DNA of 64,000 nt from Magicicada septendecula. Its lineage: Eukaryota; Arthropoda; Insecta; Hemiptera; Cicadidae. Numbering within the stretch: position 1 is the first letter of the stretch; every line of letters starts with the position of its first letter. The notes beneath the pieces were generated by a model. It was not told where the DNA came from. It worked only from the letters and a program-made list of their open reading frames with translations, and made no database searches. Below, one piece after another: positions 46,817 to 58,455 of this stretch. Made by a program: the position numbers and the translations under genes. The DNA lies in the NCBI GenBank assembly GCA_034769895.1, contig CM068371.1, positions 404,595,969 to 404,659,968 on the forward strand, written 5' to 3'.

Positions 46817-47815
46817 TTACCATGGTAATTATATTCTATGCTTACCATAAATATGGTATGAAATCTCTTCTGTTTATCTCACCAAAGTGTTTTATTAATA
46901 ATTGGTTGGTAAGTTGTACTTATTCTTGGTTTGGAAACTTGATTTATACACAATTCAAAAATTCACTCTTCTTATATTATTCCATAAAGTTTTCTCAAAT
47001 CATTTGTATGTAAGGTGGGTTTACCTGTGTTTTGGCTGGTTTTATTTTTCTAAATTCTCTTGGTATTATTGTCAAAATGTTTCTCTTCAAATAAATATTT
47101 AGTAAGCTGTCCTTACTAGTTTTTGAATGTAGATGGTTTCTCATCTACATTCTCTCCTTCTTTATTATTATATTATAGCCATAAAGTTTTTCTTCAAATA
47201 ATTATTTATGTAAGATTGGCTTACAAGTGTTTTAGAATTTTGAGGATTTTCAAAATTCTATTTTATATATCTTCTTCCAAAATGTTTCTTCTCAAATAAA
47301 TTGTACGTAATGGGCTTACATTGTTTTTAGAATTTGGGGGATTTTAAATTCTTCTTGTACATATCTTCTAAATGGTTTCATTAATAATAGTTTAGTAAGA
47401 TGTACTTACTTTTTCTTTGGAATTTTTAGGATTTTCTCAAATTCTAATATTGTTATATTCTTCTTTCCAAATAGTTTCTTTCAAATAAATTGTATGTAAT
47501 TGTCTTACATTGTTATTAGAATTTAGTGGATTTTAAATTCTATTTTATATATCTTCTTCCAAAATGTTTCTTCTCAAATAAATTGTATGTAATGGGCTTA
47601 CATTGTTTTTAGAATTTGGGGGATTTTAAATTCTTCTTGTACACATCTTCTAAATGGTTTCATTAATAATAGTTTAGTAAGATGTACTTACTTTTTCTTT
47701 GGAATTTTTAGGATTTTTCAAATTCTGTTATTGTTTTATTCTTTTTTCCAAATAGTTTCTTTCAAATAAATTGTATGTAATTGGCTTACATTGTGTTTAG
47801 AATTTGGATAATTTT
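46817..47815 (-). repeat. Tandem array of ~95-bp units carrying stem-loops
   Basis: About eleven units lie directly between the end of pol and the 3' tail. In ten the first base of the left arm (GTAA) of a small hairpin falls at 46909, 47010, 47102, 47210, 47307, 47395, 47496, 47589, 47677 and 47777, spacing 88-108 bases, each with a 5-base loop. Its arms vary while staying paired: AGTAAG/CTTACT, TGTAAG/CTTACA, ATGTAA/TTACAT. A second hairpin follows in the clearest units, for example GAATGTAGATG/CATCTACATTC (47125-47152) and TAGAATTTTGA/TCAAAATTCTA (47233-47260), both 11 bp with 6-base loops. The first unit (46817-46858) has a TTACCATGGTAA palindrome and TACCATA/TATGGTA. Three-unit blocks repeat with a 282-bp period. 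Function unknown. Confidence 0.85.
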
Positions 47816-50800
47816 AATCATAAAATTTCTTCATGGATGCCTGGTTAAAGACACCCTTGACTTTATTTGAATTCATTTCCTTGATTTCGTATGTGTTGTT
47901 GTTATTGTCCTTTGAGACAATATAGGGACCAGTGTACAGGAGCAATAACTTTTTTGTTATCCCCTCTAAGGAACTGGGTAATTCCCTATTCTTCAACACC
48001 TTCTCTCCAACGGTATAATGAATAACCTTACCCATGCTTTCATTGTATTTATTCCGCCGTTTCTCCTGATCTTCGGCCACCTTATTACAAAATTGAATTC
48101 TATCAAATCTATATTATGCTCTCTGGGGAACTCCAAGATATCTTCAATCTCTCTAGGGGGTTGTCTCTCGTACATTGCGGAGTATGGGGTTATTCCTATG
48201 GCTGGATGGTAGGCCAGGTTGAGGAATTCTTCAGTGGCCTCCAAGTATTCTTGCCACCTTCTCTGCTGATCATGGCAATACGTTCTTAATAGGCGCCCCA
48301 CCTCTCGCAAGACTCTTTCGGCCGGGTTACTGTTTGGGTGGTATACGGATGTCTTGTATGTATGAACCCCCATGGACAGCAGTGTATCCCGCCATTTCCT
48401 CCCCTTGAATTGTGTTCCGTGGTCGGTTATGATCGATACCGGTTTTCCGACGGTTGGGAAGTACTGGTTGATCAGGATCTCAAGAACTTTATTCGTAGTC
48501 GCCCGATTCGCTGGGTATAGCTTCACGAACTTGGTATAATGGTCCATTATGATGACGATATATTTGTATCGGTGGCGGCCTCCACTGCGGGGAAATGGCC
48601 CACAGATATCCAGGAATACCTTCTCAAGTTTCGACTGCGATGTTATTGGAATCATCTGTCCTTCTCTTTTCTCGTTGTTAGTTTTTACGAGTTGGCAAAT
48701 GCGACAGTTTCTAATGTACCTCCGAACCTTCCGATTTATGTCTTTGATATGGCAGCTCTCTTCCAGGGCCTTTACCACCTTTAAGGCGCCCATATGCCCA
48801 TATCGAACATGATAACTGAACACTATTTCTTTCTCGATATGGGTCGGAATTATTACCTTCCATTCCTCCTTATATAATGATGGTTTGGAAAACAGGATTC
48901 CATTATGTATGGTATAATATTGGGATATTGTCTCATCCCCTGCTTCCAATCTTGAGATAATAGTAATTAATTTCGGGTCAGCTTGTTGATGTGTGCTTAG
49001 TTGTTCCAGAACTGATTGTAGACCGGCGCTGCTGCTGAGAATATGGTATACCTTCAGAATACTCTCCTTCTTCCCCTCGAACGTCTGTTTGTCAATGTCT
49101 ACTCTAGACAATACGTCCGCGACGACATTCTTCCTTCCGGGGATATACTCCCACTTAAGGTCGTATTCTTGCAGCAATAGTATCCACCGCGTTAACCTTC
49201 CATGGCTCAACTTACATCTCTTAAGGAACGAGATAGATTTATGGTCTGTCCGGACGGTAACGGGATAACCAAGAATATATGTGCGGAACTTTCCGCACGC
49301 GAACACGACACTCAATAACTCTTTTTCTGTCACGTGATAGTTTTTCTCACTCTGGTTCAGAGCTCTGCTGGCAAAGCAGATTACAAGATGTTCGCCCTCC
49401 TCATCCTCTTGATATAAGGTAGTGCCGAGGCTGATGTCACTGGCATCACAATTAAGAAAGAAAGGCTTGTTAAAATCTGGATGGCGGAGTATAATGTGTT
49501 TAAGGAATTTTTGTTTTATTAGAGTTAATATATTTTGTTGTTCATTACCCCAGATCCATTTATTTTTAGATGACAGTTGCGGCTGAAATCTGGCAGTCAG
49601 TTCGGAGTATTTTTCCTGGAACTTGCGGTAATAATTACAGAGTCCCAGGAACGACTGTAACTGCCTTCGATTCTTTGGTGTAGGAAAGTTCTGAATCGCT
49701 TCGACTTTTTCAGCCGACGGTGAGATTCCCTTATCATTTAATATGAAGCCTAAGAATTGTATCTCTTTAGCAATAAAATGAGATTGCTAACTTCAGCGTA
49801 ATATTGTTTGCTGCTAGCTTCTGTAAGACGTGTTCCACACGGTAGCAGTGTTCCTCCCAAGTTTCTGAGGACACTAGCAAGTCATCGACGTATACGGTGG
49901 TGAATTGTAGTGCTTCTTGGCCAAGTATCTGATCCATGCAGTGCACAAAGACTGCGACTGAGTTTACCAGTCCGAAGGGCAACCTCTTAAACTGGTAGTT
50001 CCGCCCTTCGAATATAAAGGCCAGATACTGGCGACTCTGTGGATGTAATTCCACCTGCCAGTATCCGCACACCGTATCCCAGGTAGTGAAGTATTTGGTA
50101 CCGTGGAATCGTTTTAAGATCTCCTCAATCTCACCGGGCGAAGTCCTGTCATTAATGATCATCTTATTTATTTCGCGCGCATCTAAACACAAACGGACTT
50201 GTCCGTTTTTCTTAGGAATAGCCACGATAGGACTTGTATATGGGGAATGGCCACTCTCTATAATGTCACGGTTAATCATTTGCTCTATTTCAGCTCTTAC
50301 TGCTTGCTTTCGTGATTGCGCAATGGGGTAAGACTTCCGGTTAAAGTCCACTGTGTCTCGGAACTGTAGAGTACACTGGAAGTTCTTCACTTTACCGGGC
50401 TCATCAGAAAAGACTGATTTATATTTGTTGTATATGTCTATTAGTTTGTTCGCTTGGTTTGTTGTTAAACCTTCGCCAGTTATACCGCTCCGGAAATCCC
50501 TGATCTCCTGGATTTTTTGTGACCATAAATCTTCATTGGAGGTGTCGTCTATTCTCTGTTCAATTATAGATGTTGGATGGATGTAATTAATTTTTCGGAT
50601 TTGCTGATGGATACTATCGGGAACGACTTGGTCACTACCCACCAAGTTCGCCGTCCAAGTATGTCCGTTAGAAAACAGCGACAATGTTTCAGTTCTCAGA
50701 TCAATGATGGCGGAATTCCTCCTAAGCACATCACACCCGACCAGTATATTAAATGGCAGACCGCTCGCCACCAAGAATTCCATGTCAATCGCTATACCAC

Positions 50801-51065
50801 AGCTCATCACACTGGCGGAGACTTGTCTACGTATAGTTTTGTTTTGTCGGCCGGTTGCACCCAACAAAACAATATTATTCAACGGCAATGTTGGTAAAGT
50901 TCTCCCGCACTCTTGCTGTATCCTCTCCAATTCCGTCGTACTTATTATTGATACGTTCGACCCAGTATCGATCATTAACTTGGCTGGGATGCCTTCTACC
51001 TTGGCGTCGACATGTATAATTTCATTATTGAAGTTATTGGTGGGACTCCTGTTATCCTCTTCCAA
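47814..51065 (-). mobile_element. pol region of the young Gypsy element
   Basis: Rough domain places, in element sense: aspartic protease near 50.95 kb (LMIDTGSNVSII); reverse transcriptase about 50.4-49.8 kb with the catalytic YVDD near 49.88 kb; RNase H near 49.45-49.2 kb (LNCDASDISLGTTLY); integrase zinc-binding module about 48.8-48.7 kb (HVRYGHMG, CRICQLV); catalytic core about 48.6-48.3 kb (FLDICGPF, IITDHGTQF); and a C-terminal domain to 47.81 kb. The products would be the enzymes for reverse transcription and integration. The region is broken in about two places but all domains are otherwise well kept, as expected for a recent copy. Confidence 0.9.
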
Positions 51066-51196
51066 TAACTCCTGTCTGATGTCCTTTAGGTAGTTGCACC
51101 CGATGATTGTGATACGATTGTGATTATTCTCAAAATTGCACTCATTATGATTATTATACCCAGTAGTTAAGAGCAGTAACGGGTTCTGGCGATTTA

Positions 51197-52249
51197 TTAC
51201 TGCCTGTGCCCGTTTAAAGGCTCGGCATCATTGTTCCTTTGAGCCATACTAGTCGATGCCTCATTTGGGATGCTCAGAGTGGTTACCTGCCGATCGGTCC
51301 TATGGTCTTCCGGTCGTTCATGGTTCGACCTCCGTTCAGTGTTGTCCAAACTATTGCTCCTACGCGCCGGATAGTACCTTGGTTGGTCCCGTTCTAGGCT
51401 CCTCCGCCTTTCTTCATATCCTCGGTAGCTATTTCGTCTATTGTGATCGAATCTCCGCTGTCTTCCATCTGTGGCTCGTATGAAGTTCACTCTAGGGCGA
51501 GGAAACCTATTATTATTAAAATTACCATTATTGGGACCCGTACGATTGGTATTATTAGGGTAAGGACTATTACCATAACTGGGGCTTCTCTGACTATTTG
51601 CGTTATTAGGGTAGGGATTGCGGTTACCCTGATAACCATTAGAGGGTCGATTCGGGTTTTGATAATTTGGACCCGTATTATTATTATCATTGTAATTAGT
51701 ATTGTTCACATTCTTATTATTTTCTTCCATCTTCCTTTCCATCTTCCTACTGGTTTCTTCGATCCTCTTATTAGTATTCTCTATCTTACGGCCCAATTCT
51801 TCTTTTGTGGATCGGTTGTCTTCCCTCAAGTCTTCCTTGGTAGAATCCATCTTCTGGTTAGTGGATTCTATATTTTTATTGACCCCTTCCATTTTCTTAT
51901 TCAAGTCTTCACTCAGCTTCTTATTATTTTCTCCCATTGTGGATATGATATCTTCTTTCAAAGACTGTGTGTCCTTCTTCCTGTTCTGATCCATTGTTTC
52001 CATCATTGCTTTGATCATCTGTTGTATACTACTATTCTCTGCTCGTGATGGTTTGTCCTTCTCTGGGACATTGATTTCCCCCGTCTGTGTTGCTACTTCA
52101 GTTTGTTCCTCTGGTGGTTCAGGTTGTTTATGTTCCACCTGGATTAGTAACACTTCCGGATCCTCCACAGGTGTTGCCTCCTTATCCCCCATGTCAATTT
52201 CTTTTTCGGCCTCTGCCGCCCTCTTTTTCGAAGTAGCTCGTCTTTGCAT
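51197..52249 (-). mobile_element. gag-like gene of the young Gypsy element
   Basis: An open frame of 350 codons begins MQRRATSKKRAAEAEKEIDM about 75 bases inside the 5' LTR. About residues 80-180 form a long, strongly heptad-like coiled coil (repeats of KKMEGVNKNIES, KIENTNKRIEETSRKM type). About 185-260 is Asn/Pro/Gly-rich, and about 260-320 is Arg-rich (RRFDHNRRNSYRGYEERRR). No CCHC zinc knuckle and no obvious capsid homology region is visible; the Arg-rich part could serve in RNA binding instead. The position identifies it as gag; the sequence alone would not. Confidence 0.7.
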
Positions 52250-52303
52250 TTTCCTCTTTTCTTTTTCTATTAATTAATCGCTGCCAGGCTTATTTTATCA
52301 AGC

Positions 52304-52321
52304 CCTCTAAGTTGGACGCCA
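52304..52321 (-). promoter_or_regulatory. Primer-binding site candidate
   Basis: Three bases inside the 5' LTR the element-sense strand reads TGGCGTCCAACTTAGAGG. The TGG start and partial likeness to the 3' end complement of tRNA-Lys (TGGCGCCCAACGTGGGG) fit a tRNA primer site, but the match is incomplete and the tRNA is uncertain. Confidence 0.55.
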
Positions 52322-52324
52322 CTT

Positions 52325-55300
52325 TGTAACCAGACCTCTGTATGCAGGTCGTTACAAAAGATAATAAGTTGATAGAAAATTTTATAAAAATAGAATTTTC
52401 AAATAGTAAAAGATTTTGTTTATGTTTATTAAGAGGTGTGTATAAGAAATAAATCTGTTTTAAAAGGTTCTTGTAAAAATTTTAATAACAGGCAGGTATT
52501 TATTGACCGCCGATGCACTTCCAGAAGATTTGAACCAAGTCTGGAGTTAAATAGTTTAACTCCAGTTAGCAATCGATTGGTGACTTTTCTGGCTGGTCCA
52601 ATATCTCGTTCAAATAAAATATTTTCTTCTTACAAAAGTCCTTCAGCCTTAATAAATACTCTTAAATTAACCTGTGAAATAAGTAACAGATAAGAAATAA
52701 TGGAAATATATAGATTTATTGACAATTTAAATAAATAATCGATTTTTTATCGATGGAGAGCAATTATCGACTCTGTCTCGGGAATTATCGATTGTGTCAT
52801 ACAGAACAAAATTTATGATATTTAATATATTAAAAGACAGGTTCTTTGAGCGATTAAAATTAATAGTCAGAGAAGGGTGACGAGAAAGTATAACATTAAC
52901 AACTAACACAAATACAATAATTATTATTCAATAAAATTTAAATAATTCCAATAAGTAATGTGTATGTATGTTGTCAAACCAATATGCAGATCATGACGTC
53001 ACTGCTGGAAGATAAAGAAGGCAGGCTTGAATTTTCAAAATGGCCGCTATTAGATATGGCGAGTTCACTGCAAAATCGGCATGTCCAAAAATCACGACAG
53101 AATTACCTTCGTGAATGTCTGAAATCTTCCCGCACTGGTGTAATATGTCTGTTAAGTTATTTGGTGTATTCTGACGAAGTGTTCTGTGTAAACTTGTGTT
53201 GGTTAGTTTATTTTGTATGTGTTCACTTCTTTGAGTTAACGTTCTCAAGATATGGTTATGATTTGTAGAGTGAATTGGTTTAAATATAAGGTTTTACTGT
53301 TTTCTGTCACTCGTATCATGAAGTTAGATGTTTGTTTTCACTATTGTCGTGAACGTATGGATAGCTTTAGTTTTAAAAAGTGTCTAATTCGTCTAACTCT
53401 CGTTTCACTTATTGTAATGGCTAAACGCTAGTACCATTTTCGACTCGATTTAAAGAACGTTTTGTCACACAACTATTCAGCTTGATATTCAACAAAAGAC
53501 TAATTAACTTGGTCATAAATCTGGCCCAGTTAATCTTTGAAAAAGTATTGTTAACATATTTCGATTACCTGTACACATGATAAAATATTACATTATATAT
53601 GGAATTTATCTATTTTATTCATCACTTTTATGAATTATGAACCTTATTATTGGTTTAATCATCTCATTCCCTTTAAATTGATGTATTATAGTCCATATCT
53701 GTAGACATTTTGTGGAAATTAACAAATTTTGTTCACTTTTTGGAAATATAGGCTCAAAATTGGATTTCCGTCTTTATACAAAATTCCTCCATTTTAGGTA
53801 TCAGTAATACTATTATAATAAATTTTAATTAGTCATATTCCTCTTCCTTTCCTTAAATACATATAAATTAAACCCTTGAACTGGTTTTTTGTGTTAATCT
53901 GTAAATTTGACATTGCTCTTGAAAATTAATTAATTTATATATTTTGAAAATTTACAATGTTTTAAGGTATATTTCCTTATTATCATTTTAACTCATAGGA
54001 TCATTTCCATTAGTGGTGAACTGAGTTATCTTATATAAATCTTGCTAGTTTACAGGATTTATAAGTGAATTATACTGGTTTATATTGTTTCTGTGAATTC
54101 ACCAAATGGCCTAGATTTTAGAATTTTATATTTCTGTCTTTCTCAAATAAATTTAAACTTAACTCCTCCTCTGACTTTACATAATTACAATTATATGAAA
54201 ATAACATGTCTTATAACTTATTGTGTGGTGTAGTAGTTAATTAACACTACGGTTATTAAAATAAATAATTATGAACATTGTTTAGCAATCTGCACAATTG
54301 AACATATTGCAGACATGGTTTGAACATATATCTTTTAACTATTTTTGAGTTAACATAGCATACCTATTTGAACATTATTAATGGTATGTAGGCTATTATT
54401 TAGCAAACATAATTCTTTTTAGAACACATAACATAAATCTTATTTTCTAATAACTCTTACAAATACATTTTACTAACACATTGATTTTAGGACTGTGAAT
54501 AAACAGTCTATTTAAACATTTTACACTTATTAATATTATATTAATCCCAGTCCTTTCTGGTCTAAACCATTATTATTTGTGATCCCCTACATCAGTAAAC
54601 ATGAACTCCGATACTCTATTTATTATCATTTTTTACAAATGTCTTGTAAATAAAGATTTACATTGAAATAATAAAATACTGGAAATCTTCCATTTTATTA
54701 TTTTATTATGCTGTTTATTATTAGATATTAAAGTTGTTATATTGCATACTGATAAGTTATAGCTTCACCAACTTTAAGTTTATTGCATTTCTAAAAAACA
54801 CTTACACAAATTCACTTTCACTGTTGGTTCTGATATTTTGAGTCTTATTATCTCAGACCAGACCTTTAGTAATCATGGACTGTTAAGACTAGTTTATTTT
54901 CTTTATTACCCAATAGCTTTAGTCGATTCACTTCTTATAACGCTATACAGCACTTTAGTTTTTTAAATAATTACATTTTTATAGGATTTTGGGTATGTTA
55001 TACTTTCTTTTGCATAGTTTTTGTGGGTTTGGGGTTGATAGTAGTTTATATAATAATAGGTTTTACAACGGTGTTTCTTTCATACTATTTCTTCCTCTCC
55101 TCCTGTCTTCTTTCTTGTCCTTCTTCGTATCTTCCTTCTGGTCTTCCTTCTTGTCCTTCTTCTAGTCTTCATTCTTGTCCTTCTTCTAGTCTTCATTCTT
55201 CTGGTTTTCTTGTCTTCCTTCTTCATTCTTGGGTAAACCAAGGTACTTTGTGTTATCTCGACTGAGGTTTAGTTTGGAACATTTAATTTATTCACTGATA

Positions 55301-55690
55301 CTGACTTTATTCTTCTCTACAGGTATCAGGGTATTGTTTTCTTCCTGATCACAAATTTTATTCTTCCCTTTTCTTGTTTTTGGGGTATTTTGGTATTCAC
55401 TACTCTTTAATTGAGTCTCTTTTTTCTTGATATGGTCTTATATAACTGGTCTACTGCTCTTAGCTCCCTGGGTAAATTACTGATATGATACTATGAGTTG
55501 CTTCGATACTTTCTTTGGTTTTTTTAAACAGTGGTTTTTATATATAATGTAATGAGGATTTTTATTTTATCGTGGTTCATTCCTCTGATTTATTTAAATG
55601 TCATTCAATATTATTATAACATTTGTTGGTGTAATTAAACTTTATGATTTCATATGACTTAAGATGTATTGGATTTTCTGTCACGCTACA
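52325..55690 (-). repeat. 5' LTR (element sense) of the young Gypsy element
   Basis: 3366 bp, about ten differences from the other LTR, for example a 2-base difference near 52796 and single substitutions near 53414 and 55587. Right flank is ATAT (55691-55694). Confidence 0.95.
52994..53001. promoter_or_regulatory. CRE palindrome TGACGTCA in the 5' LTR
   Basis: The perfect octamer, in the LTR that would drive the element's transcript. Confidence 0.45.
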
Positions 55691-55790
55691 ATATTAGCAT
55701 TTCAAACTGGGAAGTATTTGATAAGGTCATTGCTGTTCCTAAGTAAATTTCGCACTAAGTTTCAATTTGTAAGAGTGTTTAATTAAAGTG
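55691..55790 (+). repeat. Block X', right part
   Basis: Begins with the right target duplication ATAT, then matches 38409-38504. At 55790/55791 it passes directly into block Y', skipping the 1763-bp block M. Confidence 0.9.
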
Positions 55791-55791
55791 G

Positions 55792-56120
55792 TCCAAATGC
55801 AGGCGTGGTCTACTTCAAGAGACTCAACCTATGAGTCCAACCGATCAGAGTTTACGTCTTGCAGAAGCTGCTGGACCTAAAGAGACTGCGCCTGAAAGCG
55901 CCGTTTGACGGTGTGGTCTCGGGTTCTTTGCCATCTTGCGGCGGAGATTGCGCCGAAGCTTTCGGTGGAAGGGCCGATTTGCGATAATTGACCTCGAGTG
56001 CATAGATGTGTCGATCCATGACACCTTGGACCATCTCTTGAAGCTTAGTGGCTCGGGGATCCAGATCGTGACGAGTGACGATCGTGTCCACGTGGAGAGA
56101 AGGTAACCGCCGCGCACCCC
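55792..56120 (-). mobile_element. Jockey-type LINE piece in Y'
   Basis: Same sequence as 40268-40600 (MDTIVTRHDLDPRATKLQEM on the minus strand). It is cut at 55792, exactly where block M begins to be missing. Confidence 0.75.
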
Positions 56121-57324
56121 GTACTTAAACTAATATGTTTATCTATAGTCTATCTATATTCTTCGTCTAAATTCAAGTCATAACAAAATGAGATATCACA
56201 GCCCAAGTGTCAAACAATTCATTCGTTTCGATACGGCCATTTTTATTTGAATGCGGTTACTTCTATTTTCTTAATGAAGACGACTTGGTAGAGCTACGTG
56301 ACGTCATGGATACAATGCTTGGAATAGTCGAAGGATCCATAAAAGGTGACCTCGTAAGAAACAACGTCATCAGACAGGAACTAGAAGTTTTGACGATTAC
56401 ATAAGAAAAAATAACTGAAAAAAAATAGAAGAACACTTGTTGCAAATTATCTTCATTCTTGACAAATATTCTGTTATTTTAAAGAATTAAACTTAAGTCT
56501 GCTCCAAGTAAATAAGCCTTTATGAATGAAGTATAGAGAGTAAATTCTCATATCCGTTTAATCGGAGATGTTCAAAAATATTTGTTCTAACTCTATACTC
56601 GGAGTTATTCTTAGCCGTAGACGAAAATATTTATAATAATTTCGTGCACAATTAAGCGTATACGGTGTCAATAGTTGATGAAACGTGTCAAGCCCAGGAA
56701 AACGCTAAAATTTTGCCATTCCGCTGCATGTAAGCAAATCTATACTCTACCGACACATATACTGTTACACCATACAGCACGTTTTACAAGCTCAGCTGTA
56801 ATGTTTGTGTGCGTACGTGACACTTAACATGGAAGGTAAACCAACATCATTTACAGTTGACACGAGCGCTACAGTGTCTATTGTGCGCCCTGACTTAGTC
56901 AGCAACCGCCAGCCTCAAATTAGCTCTTGTACAATACAGACTGTGACTGGAATCCCCGTGAAAGTATTAGGCCACGGAGACGTACGTGTATGACTGGGTC
57001 TCCGAGTTTAGCCACCAAATGCTCGTTGGAGACATTGCCGATGAAGTGTTTCTTTGCACGGACATTATGAATGCCAACGGATTCCCTGTGGACCTAAGAG
57101 AGAATGTCCTGAAGGTTGGCCACGAGAAGATAAAGCTTTGCATGGCTAAAATGACAGGGTCCGCCAACCATTTGATCAAACAGGTGGTATGGGCCGAAAC
57201 AGAAGTCAACAGGTGTGATCAAGAGGAACCCTTCCTATTGCAAGCAGCAATGGAAGATGAACGAGCAGGGGAAGTACGAACATGCAACACGACAAAAGAA
57301 CTATGGGTGCCGTGAAAAGACTCT
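55792..57324 (+). repeat. Block Y', second copy
   Basis: Matches 40268-41802. It contains the LINE piece (55792-56120), the unassigned middle and the start of the old Gypsy element, and unlike Y it continues past the duplication limit into the rest of that element. Confidence 0.9.
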
Positions 57325-57889
57325 TGCTTGTTCCTGAGTTAATGGAAGCGCCTGGGGTAAACGTTGCTGAAGATGAAGTTACACAAGACATTGTTGACGA
57401 GAACCAACCAGACTTGAATCAGCTAATGGCGTATAGGTTATCAGTAGATGACGTAACGGGAGTGATTCCAGCAAAACTAGTGGTTGAGCGGAAACTCATA
57501 TTCCTGGGAACTTGATGTTCGGAACTCAGTCCCAAGGTCCACAGAACTATTCCTCGCAATTAGAAAACCAACTGCGAGAAATGAATCGCTTGATAAGAGA
57601 ACGGCTGAAGATAGCTAGTAATAAAATGAAAACTCGGTATGACATTCGCAACAATAGTGTGGGTTTTCAAGAAGGAGACCAGGTTTGGTTGTTCAACCCA
57701 AAGCGCCGTCGTGGTCGCTCACCTAAACTTCAGAACAACTGGGAAGGACCTTACGCTGTTAAAAAGAGAATCAACGATGTTGTCTATCGGATTAAACAGG
57801 AAGGACAGCGAAAATTCAAGGCCGTCCACCTAGATCGCCTGGCTAAGTATTACTTCAGAGATGGTTTGCCAGTTCGGGACGAACAGGCT

Positions 57890-57903
57890 TAAGGAGAGGG
57901 TGG
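57890..57903 (+). promoter_or_regulatory. Polypurine tract of the old Gypsy element
   Basis: TAAGGAGAGGGTGG lies directly before the 3' LTR, as required for plus-strand priming. Confidence 0.7.
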
Positions 57904-58455
57904 TGTTACGCCATTACAGAACGTTCTACATGTTTCTCGGCTATCCCAGCTGTAATGTTTGTATGCGTACGTGACATTTAACATGCGTAAACCATCGACA
58001 CAGTGTTACGTGATACGGAACATTCTCGTACATTCGATAGTGTTGTTCGACAAACTGCTCAACTAACCCAACGGTGCGTGTTTCTGCCACTGCCGCGCTG
58101 AAGTATCGTCTAGAATTTTAAAGTGCTGGTTAAGGACGCATCTTATGGAACTCTGCAGACTGTAAATAGCCCACACCTGGCGTTTAGTTTAGTTTACTTC
58201 GGGCGATTACACAGTGAGTTTAAGTGGCGATTTATTCAAGTGAGGGTCGAAGTATTGTGGCGAAGTTTTATAAATTTGCGGGACTCTATTAGTTGAGATT
58301 ACTATTGCGTGTGGACAAATTTTGTTCGGACTATTGTACAAGTTGATTATAAACTGTATTTGTGATTAATTAAAGCTGGTGATTAATGACTTCATTGCTG
58401 TCTTGTATTTTGTTTTCCACTGTACTATACGACGATCACTTAGACCGCCGTAACA
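57904..58455 (+). repeat. 3' LTR of the old Gypsy element
   Basis: 552 bp, from TGTTACGCCATTACAG to CGCCGTAACA, with short inverted ends TGTTACG/CGTAACA. Its first 70 bases match the element's left end. Confidence 0.8.

Larger units (their letters stand above)
42299..55690 (-). mobile_element. Young Ty3/Gypsy LTR element with giant LTRs, minus strand
   Basis: The 13.4-kb element is bounded by TG..CA LTRs (42299-45669 and 52325-55690) and flanked by ATAT on both sides; block X supplies the empty site. In element sense (right to left) it has 5' LTR, primer-binding site, gag-like gene, pol (protease, RT, RNase H, integrase), a stem-loop repeat array, an AT-rich tail and 3' LTR. No envelope gene was seen. 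Domain order RT-RNase H-integrase identifies Ty3/Gypsy; the clade is not resolved. The LTRs differ at only about ten sites over 3.37 kb, so insertion was recent. Pol is broken in about two places. Confidence 0.93.
56763..58455 (+). mobile_element. Old, broken Ty3/Gypsy element with 3' LTR
   Basis: Parts in order: an LTR-like start at 56763, an aspartic-protease-like region (about 56830-57230), an integrase C-terminal region (about 57540-57890, with the GDQVWLFNPKRRRGRSPKL chromatin-end motif of Gypsy integrases), and a 3' LTR (57904-58455). Most of pol is absent. The element is an old fossil with several breaks, distinct in LTR and sequence from the young element at 42299-55690. Confidence 0.85.

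Noticed and set aside
46817-47815. CRISPR-like array
   Set aside because: Units are tandem and imperfect without unique spacers, and the context is a eukaryotic LTR element.
51443-52048. 201-codon plus-strand frame rich in Ile, Thr and Val
   Set aside because: It is antisense to the gag-like gene; hydrophobic runs arise from its Asn codons (AAT read as ATT).
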